A DNA stretch of 64,000 nt, taken from NCBI GenBank assembly GCA_021850485.1, contig JAJZLY010000014.1, forward strand, positions 33,526 through 97,525. The letters are read 5' to 3'. The position numbers and the translations under genes are program-made. A model generated the notes under the pieces. The model saw only the letters and a list, made by a program, of their open reading frames with translations, ran no database searches and was not told the DNA's origin. Source of the DNA: Bacillota bacterium (GTDB lineage: Bacteria > Bacillota > Sulfobacillia > JAJZYS01 > JAJZLH01). Below, in pieces: positions 46,478-54,784 of the stretch (its first letter is position 1; every line of letters starts with the position of its first letter).

Positions 46478-47616
46478 AAACACGGGCCGCCGTCCTTCGG
46501 GAGTACGAGGGTCCGATCGAAGTGACACAGTTGGAACTGAGACCGCCTCAGTTGGGGGAGGTCCTGGTGGAGATTGCTGCCAGCGGCGTCTGCCACTCTG
46601 ATCTGCACGTCGTCAATGCCGACCTGCCACTGCCCGTCCCGATGGTTCTCGGACATGAGGGGGCGGGGGTCGTTCGAGCCGTCGGTCCGGGCGTGCAAAG
46701 ACCTAAGGTCGGCGACCAGGTGGTGCTCTCCTGGATTCCCGCTTGCGGCATCTGCCGCTTTTGCCGAGAGGGGGCTCCTCACCTTTGCGTCGAGGCTGCG
46801 GATGCCACTCGGGAGGGACGGCTACTCACCGGTGAAACCCCCTTTTCCGACCAGGCGGGCAAGGTTTATCCCTTCAGCATGACCGGAACCCTGTCCGAGT
46901 TCACGGTCGTACCCGCCGTCGGTGCTATCCCGCTGCCGGACGGCATCCCCCTGTACATGGCAGCTTTATTTGGATGTGCAGTCATGACCGGTGTGGGAGC
47001 TGCGCTGCGCACGGCTCCCGTCCGCCCTGGCGACCGGGTGGCTGTGTTCGGGGCAGGAGGTGTCGGTCTCAACATCGTGCAAGGGGCGCGCATCGCCGGC
47101 GCCTCATCGATCATCGTGATCGACCGATTACCGGCTAGACTCCAACTGGCCCGCACCCTGGGAGCCACCGCCACCGTCAACGTACACGACGAGGAACCGA
47201 TTCAAGCTGTGCTCGACCGCACCGGCGGCTTCGGGGCAGACTTGAGCTTCGAGGCTATAGGCTCACCGGAAACCATCGCCCAGGCCTTCAACGCCGCCAG
47301 GCGCGGCGGAACAGCTGTGATCGTGGGCGTGGCACCACCTCACGAGGAAGTGAGTCTGAACGCCTTCGCCTTCCCCTCACAGGAGAAGACGCTCAAGGGT
47401 TGCTGGTACGGCAGCGCCAATGGCCCCCGCGACATCTTGCTGTTGGCGGACCTCTTCCTCTCAAGTCAGCTGTTGTTGGCGCCATTCGTCACCCGCACCT
47501 ATTCCCTAGACGATGTCGCTACTGCCTTCGACGACCTTGCCATGGGCCGGGTGGGACGTCCATTGGTCATCATGCCCCTGGGCCAGAAGGAGGAATCCCC
47601 AGATGGCACGCTTTGA
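46474..47616 (+). CDS. zinc-dependent alcohol dehydrogenase (MDR family)
   Basis: Medium-chain dehydrogenase of 380 residues. Catalytic zinc ligands lie in SGVCHSDLH (Cys), GHEGAGVV (His) and FGCAVMTG (Cys); the structural zinc site is CGICRFCREGAPHLC. VFGAGGVGLNIVQGARIAGA is the Rossmann loop, followed by IDRLPARL with Asp at the end of strand 2, which favours NAD. The pattern fits class I/III ADHs and aryl-alcohol dehydrogenases. TTG 46474 overlaps the upstream stop. Confidence 0.93.
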   Translation: MKTRAAVLREYEGPIEVTQLELRPPQLGEVLVEIAASGVCHSDLHVVNADLPLPVPMVLGHEGAGVVRAVGPGVQRPKVGDQVVLSWIPACGICRFCREGAPHLCVEAADATREGRLLTGETPFSDQAGKVYPFSMTGTLSEFTVVPAVGAIPLPDGIPLYMAALFGCAVMTGVGAALRTAPVRPGDRVAVFGAGGVGLNIVQGARIAGASSIIVIDRLPARLQLARTLGATATVNVHDEEPIQAVLDRTGGFGADLSFEAIGSPETIAQAFNAARRGGTAVIVGVAPPHEEVSLNAFAFPSQEKTLKGCWYGSANGPRDILLLADLFLSSQLLLAPFVTRTYSLDDVATAFDDLAMGRVGRPLVIMPLGQKEESPDGTL

Positions 47617-48019
47617 GAGTACGGAAGAGCTGGAAGAGGTCCTGGGCGGCTTTTTCGACAGGGTCACTCGGACTCCGCAGGCCCACCTCATCCATCAAGT
47701 GGGAGGCGTCATCGACTTCATCTATCACCGACCGGAGGCTAGGTTGAGATGGGTCCCTGCGCCCGGCGCCCCGCTGCCGTTCTATGTAGAGAAGGGAGCT
47801 GGAAGTGGCGCCCCTCTTCTCGTCTTTGAGCAAGACGGGGACACTGCGCATAGGTTCTGGCTGGGCAGGCTGAATCTTCAAGACGCCCTGGCCCGCCAAC
47901 TGGTTCGTGCCAGGGGCCCGCTCTCCCGGGCCATGAAGCTCATCCCCAACCTCGACGACGTCTATCCGATCTACGCTGCATTCCTCCAAGAGACGGGTCG
48001 AGAGAGCTGGCTGGAGTGA
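47603..48019 (+). CDS. SCP2 sterol-binding-domain-like protein
   Basis: A 138-residue protein beginning nine bases after AAGGAGG, within the end of the preceding gene. DTAHRFWLGRLNLQDALARQL followed by RGPLSRAMKLIPNLDDVYPIYAAFL matches the second half of SCP2-type lipid-binding domains. Such proteins often ride in operons for lipid, sterol or terpenoid breakdown and may present a hydrophobic substrate to the enzymes. The GTGA overlap couples it to the aldehyde dehydrogenase. Confidence 0.75.
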   Translation: MARFESTEELEEVLGGFFDRVTRTPQAHLIHQVGGVIDFIYHRPEARLRWVPAPGAPLPFYVEKGAGSGAPLLVFEQDGDTAHRFWLGRLNLQDALARQLVRARGPLSRAMKLIPNLDDVYPIYAAFLQETGRESWLE

Positions 48020-49503
48020 GCCCTGACATTTTCTCCCGGGCCGAAGGCCAGATCTGGCTGGCCGGCCGCTTGACTCCCGCCACTGGCGGCCTCAGGGACA
48101 TCGTTTGCCCGGCCACCGGCGAGGTGGTCGGACGTAGCGGTATCACCGATCTGCAGGATCTGGATCAAGCCGTGCTCGCCGCCCAGCAGGCGCACGATAG
48201 CCACCTCTGGTCGTCGATCCCCAGCCTGGAGCGGGGGCGGATTTTGTCCCGGGCGGCGACTGGCATCCGCGCCCAGGAGCTGGCATTCCAGTCCGTTATC
48301 TCGGCAGAAAACGGCATGCCTCCTTCGGCCGCCCGTTTCATCGAGATAGCGATGGCGGCGGACGTGCTCGACTATTATGGCGGGGCCACCAGCCGTCCTT
48401 ACGGCGAGGTGCACCCGTTCAACCTGCCCGGGGCGACCACCAACTACCTTGTCCTGACCATGCGGGAGCCGATTGGTGTTGTTGGCCTCATCACGCCGTG
48501 GAATTTCCCGCTCCTGATGCCCACGTGGAAACTAGCCGCAGCCCTGGCGGCTGGCTGCTCGGTGATCCTGAAACCAGCTCCCGAGACCCCATTCACGGCG
48601 CTGCTGCTGGCAAAGGTGCTGGCTGAGGCCGGTCTGCCGGAGGGCGTGCTCAGCGTCCTGCCAGGAGGAGACGATGTCGGCGAGGCGATTGTGTGCCATG
48701 AGGGCATCCCCCAAGTGGCCCTGACCGGCGGCCTCGCTGCCGGCGCTCAGGCCAGAGTGGCCGCCGCCCAGTGCGGCAAACGGCTGAGTCTGGAACTGGG
48801 CGGCAAGTCGCCGCTCATCTTATTCGAAGACGTCGACTTGGAGGCCGCTGTCGACGCCGCCTTGTTCGGGATCTTTCTGAACGCCGGACAGGTCTGTCAG
48901 GCGTCCAGCCGGGTCTTGGTTCAGGCCTCCATCCACGACCTCTTCCTGGCCCGTTTCTCAGAGCGGGCCCGGGCCCTGCGGGCGGGGCCCCCTTCGGACA
49001 CGCTGGCCGACATCGGGCCGGTGATCAGCGGCGAGCGGCTGGCGACGATCGATGCCATGGTTCAGGCAGCGCGGCAGGCTGGCGCTACGGTCCATACTGG
49101 CGGCTCACCGCTTGCCGGGCCAGGCTTCTTCTACCCACCGACCGTGATCTCGGGCATCGCCGTCGACATGCCGCTGGCCCGCGAGGAGGTGTTCGGCCCC
49201 GTGGTGGTCGTGATGCCCTTTGACGACGAGGAGTCGGCCATCCGGTTGGCCAACGATACGCTCTATGGCCTGACCGCGGCGGTGTGGACCAAAGACATCA
49301 AACGGGCCCTTCGCGTGGTCCGCCAGCTGGCGGCGGGAACAGTCTGGGTCAACGCGGTCCAGGTGCTCACTCCAACGGCTCCCTTCGGTGGCTTCAAGGG
49401 CAGCGGTGCGGGACGCGATCTGGGAATAGAGGGCATGGCCCAATTCCAAGAGACAAAGACAGTGATCGTCGATCTGAATGACTGGCCGATGGCCTTCTTC
49501 TAG
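48016..49503 (+). CDS. NAD(P)-dependent aldehyde dehydrogenase
   Basis: The 495-residue ALDH oxidises an aldehyde to the acid. The cofactor-binding region shows ITPWNFPLLMPTWKLAAALAAG, the general base lies in LELGGKSPLI, and the catalytic cysteine in NAGQVCQASSRVLV. EEVFGPVVVVMPFDDEE and PFGGFKGSGAGRDLG are the C-terminal signatures. Presumably acts after the alcohol dehydrogenase of the same operon. Confidence 0.95.
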   Translation: MSPDIFSRAEGQIWLAGRLTPATGGLRDIVCPATGEVVGRSGITDLQDLDQAVLAAQQAHDSHLWSSIPSLERGRILSRAATGIRAQELAFQSVISAENGMPPSAARFIEIAMAADVLDYYGGATSRPYGEVHPFNLPGATTNYLVLTMREPIGVVGLITPWNFPLLMPTWKLAAALAAGCSVILKPAPETPFTALLLAKVLAEAGLPEGVLSVLPGGDDVGEAIVCHEGIPQVALTGGLAAGAQARVAAAQCGKRLSLELGGKSPLILFEDVDLEAAVDAALFGIFLNAGQVCQASSRVLVQASIHDLFLARFSERARALRAGPPSDTLADIGPVISGERLATIDAMVQAARQAGATVHTGGSPLAGPGFFYPPTVISGIAVDMPLAREEVFGPVVVVMPFDDEESAIRLANDTLYGLTAAVWTKDIKRALRVVRQLAAGTVWVNAVQVLTPTAPFGGFKGSGAGRDLGIEGMAQFQETKTVIVDLNDWPMAFF

Positions 49504-49513
49504 GATTGCCAGC

Positions 49514-49600
49514 ATGCCGGTCCTGCTCATGGTGCCGATCGGCCGACCGGGGCAAGATCGCCTCACCCTCGTTGATGACACCCGTGCGGCCCGTTTCTGA
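49514..49600 (+). CDS. possible 28-residue peptide gene in the operon gap
   Basis: ATG 49514, weakly preceded by AGGA, encodes MPVLLMVPIGRPGQ then DRLTLVDDTRAARF. It fills half of a 192-base gap between the aldehyde dehydrogenase and the second alcohol dehydrogenase in an otherwise overlapping operon. No family is recognised. It could be chance. Confidence 0.25.
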   Translation: MPVLLMVPIGRPGQDRLTLVDDTRAARF

Positions 49601-49631
49601 GCCTTCGTGCCGGGAGCTTAGGAGGCAGGTC

Positions 49632-49694
49632 ATGGGGGTGGAGCCTGAACCAGCCGCCGAGCCGTGCCCACTGCCTGCCCTAAGGAGGAAATGA
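49632..49694 (+). CDS. possible 20-residue leader peptide
   Basis: ATG 49632 is six bases after TTAGGAGG, a strong ribosome-binding site, and encodes MGVEPEPAAEPCPLPALRRK. Its stop lies one base before the GTG of the second alcohol dehydrogenase, and its last codons contain that gene's AAGGAGG. The layout suggests a translated leader that couples or tunes the next gene. Peptide function unknown. Confidence 0.4.
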   Translation: MGVEPEPAAEPCPLPALRRK

Positions 49695-49695
49695 T

Positions 49696-50964
49696 GTGAG
49701 TGGACCGCTGACCGACGGTGATGTGGAGGGGACGATCGGGTCGCTCAGCTACCGCTTCTCGCTGCTCAGCTACGCCCGCAGCCTGTTCTTGCAAAAGATC
49801 GGCTATCCAGCCCTGGCCGTGACCTCAAGCCCCCTGGTCTATCAACGCACGCCTCGTCCCTCACTTCCGGGGCCGGACTGGGTGCGGGTTCGCATGCACC
49901 TGATGGGCATCTGCGGGTCGGACATTGGCATGCTGAAGGCGACGCTCTCCCCTCAGTTGAGCCCCTTCGCATCGTTTCCGGCCATCATGGGCCACGAGGG
50001 AGTGGGCGAGATCGTGGAGGCGGGGCCAGCCAGTGCTTTTGCCGTCGGCCAGCGGGTGGTGGGGGATCCCTTCCTCGGTTGTGCCGTCCGCGGTCTCGCG
50101 CCCTGTCAGCCTTGTTCAGCAGGAGTCCCGGCCCTCTGCGAGCACACAACAGAGGGCCGCTTTTCACCGGCGATGCTCCTTGGCACCTGTCGGGATCTGC
50201 CCGGAACCTGGTCCGAGGAGACCCTCTACCACGACAGCCAACTCCACGTGGTTCCCGATGGGGTGGCGGATGATCAAGCCGTTTTGGTCGAGCCGCTGGC
50301 CGTGGCGGTTCATGCCGTCCTATCTACGCCACCGGGTCCCGGCGATCAGGTCTTGGTGGTGGGCGATGGCACCATCGGCCTTCTGACGGTGACGGCCCTC
50401 AGGCTCCTCGGCTTCGATCACCGCGTGACGCTGGTTGCCCACCACGCCGAACGGGCCGACGAGGCCCGACTGCTAGGAGCCAGCGACGTCCTGCTGGCGC
50501 AGGGTGGGCTGTCCTCCCTGGCCTCTCATCTGGGCGCCCGGCTGGTACGGGCCGTGGACCGCTCTGAGGTCATGATCGGCGGCGCCGACGTGGTGTACGA
50601 CGCCGTTGGTACCAGGACCGGACTTGATCTGGCGCTGCGCTCAGCCCGGGCCTGGGGCCGGGTGTGTCTGGTCGGATCGCCTGGCAATCTAGGGCATCTG
50701 GACGTGACCGCCGTCTGGTCCCGGAACGTGGAGGTAAGGGGAACCTTGGCTTACGGCCGCGAGGCTGCCTACGGCGGTCTCCATACCTTCGATCTGGTCA
50801 CCAGGCTGCTCCAAGATGGCCCCTCGCCTCCGGTCCAGCGCCTAGTCACCCACCGGTTCCCTCTATCCGAGGTGCGTCAGGCACTCGCCACCGTGTGTGG
50901 CAAGGGAGCGGGACGTCCCGGGAAAGTGGTTTTTACAGCCGTGCAGGGAGGAACTTCAGTATGA
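49696..50964 (+). CDS. zinc-binding dehydrogenase (threonine/sugar dehydrogenase-like MDR)
   Basis: A 422-residue MDR protein with about 60 extra N-terminal residues. MGICGSDIG (Cys), IMGHEGVGEI (His-Glu) and VLVEPLAVAVHAV (Glu) form the catalytic zinc site of the GDH/threonine-dehydrogenase branch. A structural-zinc-like cluster occurs as CAVRGLAPCQPCSAG plus PALC with unusual spacing. VVGDGTIGLLTVTALRLLG is the Rossmann loop. GTG 49696 follows AAGGAGG by seven bases. Unlike the first dehydrogenase of the operon, it probably acts on a polyol or hydroxy-acid. Confidence 0.88.
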   Translation: MSGPLTDGDVEGTIGSLSYRFSLLSYARSLFLQKIGYPALAVTSSPLVYQRTPRPSLPGPDWVRVRMHLMGICGSDIGMLKATLSPQLSPFASFPAIMGHEGVGEIVEAGPASAFAVGQRVVGDPFLGCAVRGLAPCQPCSAGVPALCEHTTEGRFSPAMLLGTCRDLPGTWSEETLYHDSQLHVVPDGVADDQAVLVEPLAVAVHAVLSTPPGPGDQVLVVGDGTIGLLTVTALRLLGFDHRVTLVAHHAERADEARLLGASDVLLAQGGLSSLASHLGARLVRAVDRSEVMIGGADVVYDAVGTRTGLDLALRSARAWGRVCLVGSPGNLGHLDVTAVWSRNVEVRGTLAYGREAAYGGLHTFDLVTRLLQDGPSPPVQRLVTHRFPLSEVRQALATVCGKGAGRPGKVVFTAVQGGTSV

Positions 50965-51677
50965 TCGACGCCGTGTTTTTCGATCTCGACAACACCCTTC
51001 TCCAAAGCGACGGTGATCAGTTTTTGGAGGACTTCCTCGGCGTCCTGGGACAGCGTCTGGGGGTCGCCTCGGACCGCTTTTCCGAGGCCTCCATGGTGGC
51101 TGGTGCAGCGGTCATGAGCGACCACCCAGATGCGACCAACCATGAACTGCTCGTCAGCACCTTGGCCGGTGAACTCGGCCTGCCAGTCAAACAGATAGAT
51201 GACTCCGTCAGGCATTTTGAGGCGGCGGAGATGGGCAACCTGGGACTCCCCTGGGTCCTGCTCCCAGAAGCGCGCCAAGTGGTACAGGCTGTGATAGCCC
51301 AGGGCAAGCAGGTGGTCCTGGCCACCTCACCGATCTATCTGGAAGGTCCGATTCGAGAACGTATGCGGCGCGCCAACGTGGACGACCTGGACTGGACTCT
51401 GGTCACCACATCCGATCGCCTGCACAGTGCCAAGCCGCACGCTCGGTACTTCACGGAGGCCGCACAGTTGATCGGGTGTTCGCCAGCAGCATGCGTGATG
51501 GTGGGGGACAATCCTTTCCAAGACCTGCCTGCACGCAAGGCAGGGTTTCTCACCTATTTTGTAGGGCAGGCTCTGCCTGGGCTCGACACCGGTCCCTCCG
51601 GCCACCTCAAGGACTTCCCTGAGTGGCTGCAGGCACAGGATATCAGGCAAGCATCAGGTACGTACAAGCCGCTGTGA
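50961..51677 (+). CDS. HAD-family hydrolase (phosphatase)
   Basis: A 238-residue haloacid dehalogenase-type protein. Motif I FFDLDNTLLQ holds the nucleophile Asp, motif II is VLATSP, the lysine is in SAKPHARYF, and motif IV is MVGDNPFQDL. A helical cap lies between motifs I and II. ATG 50961 overlaps the dehydrogenase stop (ATGA). Last gene of the operon; it could remove phosphate from an intermediate of the pathway. Confidence 0.9.
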   Translation: MIDAVFFDLDNTLLQSDGDQFLEDFLGVLGQRLGVASDRFSEASMVAGAAVMSDHPDATNHELLVSTLAGELGLPVKQIDDSVRHFEAAEMGNLGLPWVLLPEARQVVQAVIAQGKQVVLATSPIYLEGPIRERMRRANVDDLDWTLVTTSDRLHSAKPHARYFTEAAQLIGCSPAACVMVGDNPFQDLPARKAGFLTYFVGQALPGLDTGPSGHLKDFPEWLQAQDIRQASGTYKPL

Positions 51678-51718
51678 CTTGTTAAGCCTTCGGGAGTTGC
51701 CCCGTCGCCCGGCCGCCG

Positions 51719-52246
51719 TCACAGGTGCAGCAGGCTGACGGCCTGAAGACGGCTTTTGGCTCCCAGTTTAGCCATCAGATTGCGCACGTGGGTGCGCACG
51801 GTGGAAGCCCTGATCCTCAGCTCCTCGGCGATGCGCTGCGTGGATGCCCCCTGATCCAGGTGGGCGAGCACCCGCACCTCTTGCGGCGTCAGTTGGTCGA
51901 GCACCGGTAGCGGTCGCAGGAAGTGCACCACAGTGCCGCGTTGGTCGCCTCCCGTCGGTACGCTGACCGTGGTAAGCAGCATGGGACGGCCGCCCTGAGC
52001 ACTCAGCCAGACCAGGGTGCGGTTGCACTCTGACTGGCCGCAGCGGGCGGCTTGCAGCATGGGACAACCAACATAGCAAAGCGGCGTGGCGTTGGTCGCC
52101 TTCCACATCTGCATGGTCAGCTCGCAAGAGCCTGTCCGGACCTTCTCCGAGGGCCGATGGGTGAGTCCGGACAGGGCCTCGTCCCAGACCACGATGCGGC
52201 CGTCGTCTGCGACCGCAAAAACATGTCCTGCGCTTGGCGATTCCAC
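51719..52246 (-). CDS. PAS-LuxR transcriptional regulator with a cysteine cluster
   Basis: About 175 residues. The C-terminal 60 residues form a LuxR/FixJ helix-turn-helix (LTPQEVRVLAHLDQGASTQRIA, ASTVRTHVRNLMAKLGAKSR). The N-terminal part looks like a PAS domain (VFAVADDGRIVVWDEALSGLTH) and contains CELTMQM, PLCYVGCPMLQAARCGQSEC, five cysteines within 36 residues. I infer a redox, metal or Fe-S-dependent sensor. GTG 52246 is five to six bases after GAGGGGAG; ATG 52252 is the alternative. It converges with the aldolase-dehydrogenase operon and may control it. Confidence 0.85.
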   Translation of the reverse strand: MESPSAGHVFAVADDGRIVVWDEALSGLTHRPSEKVRTGSCELTMQMWKATNATPLCYVGCPMLQAARCGQSECNRTLVWLSAQGGRPMLLTTVSVPTGGDQRGTVVHFLRPLPVLDQLTPQEVRVLAHLDQGASTQRIAEELRIRASTVRTHVRNLMAKLGAKSRLQAVSLLHL

Positions 52247-52792
52247 ACCCATCTCTCCCCTCACTGTCGTCGACCGCCGCCTGTCAGCGGACCACGGTGG
52301 TCCTCATCCAGCGGTCAGGCGGCGCCTACGCCGCATGGGTAGGATCCCCTCTCCGTCCCTGGTCTCAGTATCGACCGGATCCAGCGTCGCTCTCCTTCTC
52401 TCATCCGACTCATCAATGATCGGTTGATCTTGGTCGGCCCCACCACATCTCCCTGCGTGCCAGGGCCTATGGTCGGTCCCTGGCGGACCAACTCCGAGGA
52501 GGAAGCCCGCTCCCGGCTCACTTCTCATTTCGCCAACATCAACTGACAACACCTCTCCCGGTGTGGGAGTGCGTTGCATACGACCGTCCGATCGCCAGAC
52601 CTACCGTGACCGCAGCGGTACCATGACCAGACCAGTGCACGAGCCCCGAGTGTGCAGCGATCTAGCTGAAGGGCTTCCAACTATGAGCCGCATGTCGAAG
52701 GATGGGTCTACCTCGGCGCTGACGTGGAGCTCAAGGTGTTCACTCCGGCTTGCTCTCCCATCTTCATGCCCCAGGTTTCACCAGGACCTGCG
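52247..52792. other. non-coding stretch between the PAS-LuxR gene and the tRNA remnant
   Basis: No frame here has recognisable motifs together with a ribosome-binding site. The promoter of the PAS-LuxR gene should lie near its left end; no clear -35/-10 pair is visible. Confidence 0.5.
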
Positions 52793-52826
52793 CCAAAACA
52801 AAGGATCGGGGCTAACCTCGATCCTT
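52793..52826 (-). terminator. rho-independent terminator of the tRNA-Lys locus
   Basis: On the minus strand AAGGATCG and CGATCCTT form an eight-base stem around AGGTTAGCCC, followed by TTTGTTTTGG. It lies 17 bases after the CCA end of the tRNA-Lys fragment and looks like the original tRNA terminator. Confidence 0.8.
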
Positions 52827-52843
52827 GTAACCCTTGGTATATC

Positions 52844-52888
<45 letters not shown>

Positions 52889-53209
52889 GTCCCCGGGCGG
52901 TGCTGGCCCCTCCCAGTGCCCCTCTGGAACTTAGAATACACGCGCATTCCCAGGACTCGGAATGCCGACCTGCTTGTCAGCGCCAGTCATGCCGAGAGCC
53001 GAGGACTACCATAGATGTCCGCTATTGGGGCAACTCGGGCCGCAACCAGCAGTCCGGCTCACGGCGTAGGAACGAGACACCATCCGTCAGCTTACTACCG
53101 GCCTTGCCACAACTGGGCCCGGGATGGTCTGCTAATCTCGCACCGTCTCTGCCAGTATCTGGCTGCTTGCTCTTTCCAAACCGACGTGATCTCCCGCATG
53201 TGACGTCGC

Positions 53210-53437
53210 CTATAAGAGCGCAATGAATTCGTCAGTCGAGATGCCCGCTTGTCGCAGTATGCTGCCCAGCGTCCCTGAAGGCACGACCTGTCCGGCGTGA
53301 ACCGGAACGGTGACGATGCCGGGAACGCCAACCTTATGAAGATGATGGTGGCTACCTGTAACACGCACGGCGCCGAAACCAATCTTTTCAAGGGCCCGGA
53401 CGATCCGAAGTCCGCTTACTCGCGGAAGGCGGCTCAC
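53210..53437 (-). CDS. hicA: HicA-like toxin (mRNA interferase)
   Basis: A 75-residue protein with the double-stranded-RNA-binding-like HicA fold. RVSGLRIVRALEKIGF and the active-site region RVTGSHHHLHK with the catalytic histidine are visible, then VTVPVHAGQVVPSGTLGSIL. HicA cleaves mRNA and is neutralised by HicB. It overlaps the upstream hicB by four bases. A slightly long but normal HicA. Confidence 0.9.
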   Translation of the reverse strand: MSRLPRVSGLRIVRALEKIGFGAVRVTGSHHHLHKVGVPGIVTVPVHAGQVVPSGTLGSILRQAGISTDEFIALL

Positions 53438-53679
53438 TTCGAGACGGCTACCTGCACTGTTTCTACAGATGCCTCTCCGGGTCCACGAGGCATCAACTCG
53501 CCAATGTCCCGCAGAGCCTCAAGATGGCCTGAGATGGCTTCTTCTGCACGCTCCATGGCCTCTGCGCGAGTCGCCCCAAAGGTGAAGCACCCGGGTAGCG
53601 CAGGGACGGTGACACTCCACGCCCTGCTGTCTTCGTCCCACTCCAGCACGACGCGGTACGTGACCGTTGTTTTTGCCAT
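53434..53679 (-). CDS. hicB: HicB-like antitoxin
   Basis: An 81-residue HicB domain: YRVVLEWDEDSRAWSVTVPALPGCFTFG is the partially degraded RNase H-like fold, followed by ATRAEAMERAEEAI. It lacks the C-terminal DNA-binding domain found in longer HicB proteins, so autoregulation may rely on another factor. ATG 53679 follows GAGGGGGG. Antitoxin first, toxin second is the less common but established order for this family. Confidence 0.88.
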   Translation of the reverse strand: MAKTTVTYRVVLEWDEDSRAWSVTVPALPGCFTFGATRAEAMERAEEAISGHLEALRDIGELMPRGPGEASVETVQVAVSK

Positions 53680-53712
53680 GATGGTCGGCCCCCCTCATCA
53701 CCAAGTAAAGTT

Positions 53713-53744
53713 AGTATAGGCCAGTCGGGCGCCACATGGCGCCC
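53713..53744 (-). promoter_or_regulatory. candidate hicBA promoter -10 and palindrome
   Basis: TATACT on the minus strand (53713-53718) lies 34 bases before the hicB ATG. A perfect palindrome GGGCGCCA-CA-TGGCGCCC (53727-53744) sits about where the -35 region should be, suggesting an operator; it could also be a hairpin. Confidence 0.45.
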
Positions 53745-54067
53745 TTCTGTCACGGCCCTGAGACGGTGTATGCGCCCAGCAGATTCTAGTGATGTAGTGA
53801 CGCTCGCAGGCATGTCCGCCAGCCGTGCGTCAATGCTCGCACCGAGAGAGTCAGGAACTCAAGCGCGAGAGGCAGGCACCACAAGACCAGACTTGCGGTA
53901 CGCGAGACCCCGGTGTCAGTCGGCTTCGACACGGTGTTCGGACCTGCACCAAGGGCCGAGCGATCTCACGGACTGATCCCCTACATTCCCCTTAGGCAGC
54001 CCCTTCTCCGCCAAAACCAGGGCCTTTCCGGCATCTCTCACCATCTAGTCTTGACGGCCCGTTCAAA
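53745..54067. other. 323-base stretch without a gene
   Basis: Short frames only, without motifs or ribosome-binding sites. Codon use does not resemble the surrounding genes. Confidence 0.45.
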
Positions 54068-54418
54068 TTAGGAGCGGCGCGCCCGAAAGACGGAGTGCGC
54101 TCCTTCTCCCTCAGGCATCGTAGTCTCCTCAACGACCTGCATTCCTGCTCCGACCAGCCAGTCCTCCTCGGACCCCGTCCACGACTGCTCTCCAGCAGTC
54201 AGTAAGAGCCACCCTCCTAGCCGCAACCACCAGCCGATCCGGCCGAGCAGCGGCGCCTGGCTGTCCAGGGGCAGATGAATGATGGTATACAGGCAGACGA
54301 TGGCGTCAAAGCAACTTTCCCTGCACTCGATCGCCGTCACATCGGCGTTGATGAACGTGGCGTCTAGTACACGCTTGCGGGCACGCTGGATCTGGACGTC
54401 GCTCAAGTCTACTCCGGC
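54068..54418 (-). pseudogene. truncated SAM-dependent methyltransferase
   Basis: The frame begins in the middle of a class I methyltransferase: GVDLSDVQIQRARKR is the end of strand 2, then FINADVTAIECRESCFDAIVCLYTIIHLP (motifs II-III) and IGWWLRLGGWLLLTAGEQSW. The glycine-rich AdoMet loop that must precede is missing; an in-frame TGA (54419-54421) and unrelated sequence replace it. I interpret this as a 5'-truncated gene, in line with a rearranged accessory region. Confidence 0.65.
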
Positions 54419-54421
54419 TCA

Positions 54422-54784
54422 AGGTTGGGTGTCCCGAAAAGGGGGTCCTCCTCCGTCGGCTGAAACCCGCTCTGGTGGCGAGGCCTTATCTCAGAGAACG
54501 GGCGTCCCGAAAAGAAGTCCTTTTGATAGGGACGGATCATGGCATGACACCTGGCTGGATCAAGGTCGGCATCTCTTCCTCGTGGTGATATCAGCCCTCG
54601 GGTGAAGAGAGCACCGAAGCCCTGGCAATCAACACGAAGGAGGCGATGGTCCCAATGTCCAAGATCGCCGTCGTAGCCCCGAGACACGCTGGAGACGGGT
54701 ACCCCGTCGGCCCTCACAGCTTAGAACGGCCAACGAGAACCAAGGCCGTTATTCGTCTACTCCTGCGCCATGTTGCCGCTTCTC
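54422..54784. other. rearranged intergenic region with short repeats
   Basis: GTCCCGAAAAG occurs twice (54431-54441 and 54504-54514). The reverse complement of the second copy and its flank, GGACTTCTTTTCGGGACGCC, resembles sequences between the lipoprotein genes (near 56233, 57782 and 61347). It may be debris of the same duplicated block. No gene is supported. Confidence 0.35.

Noticed and set aside
54406-54430. In-frame TGA before the methyltransferase fragment as another selenocysteine codon
   Set aside because: The position is not a cysteine in methyltransferases and the upstream frame does not encode the missing AdoMet-binding loop.
54409-54717. 102-codon minus-strand frame as a gene
   Set aside because: It spans the repeat debris and the truncated methyltransferase boundary and shows no motif or Shine-Dalgarno.
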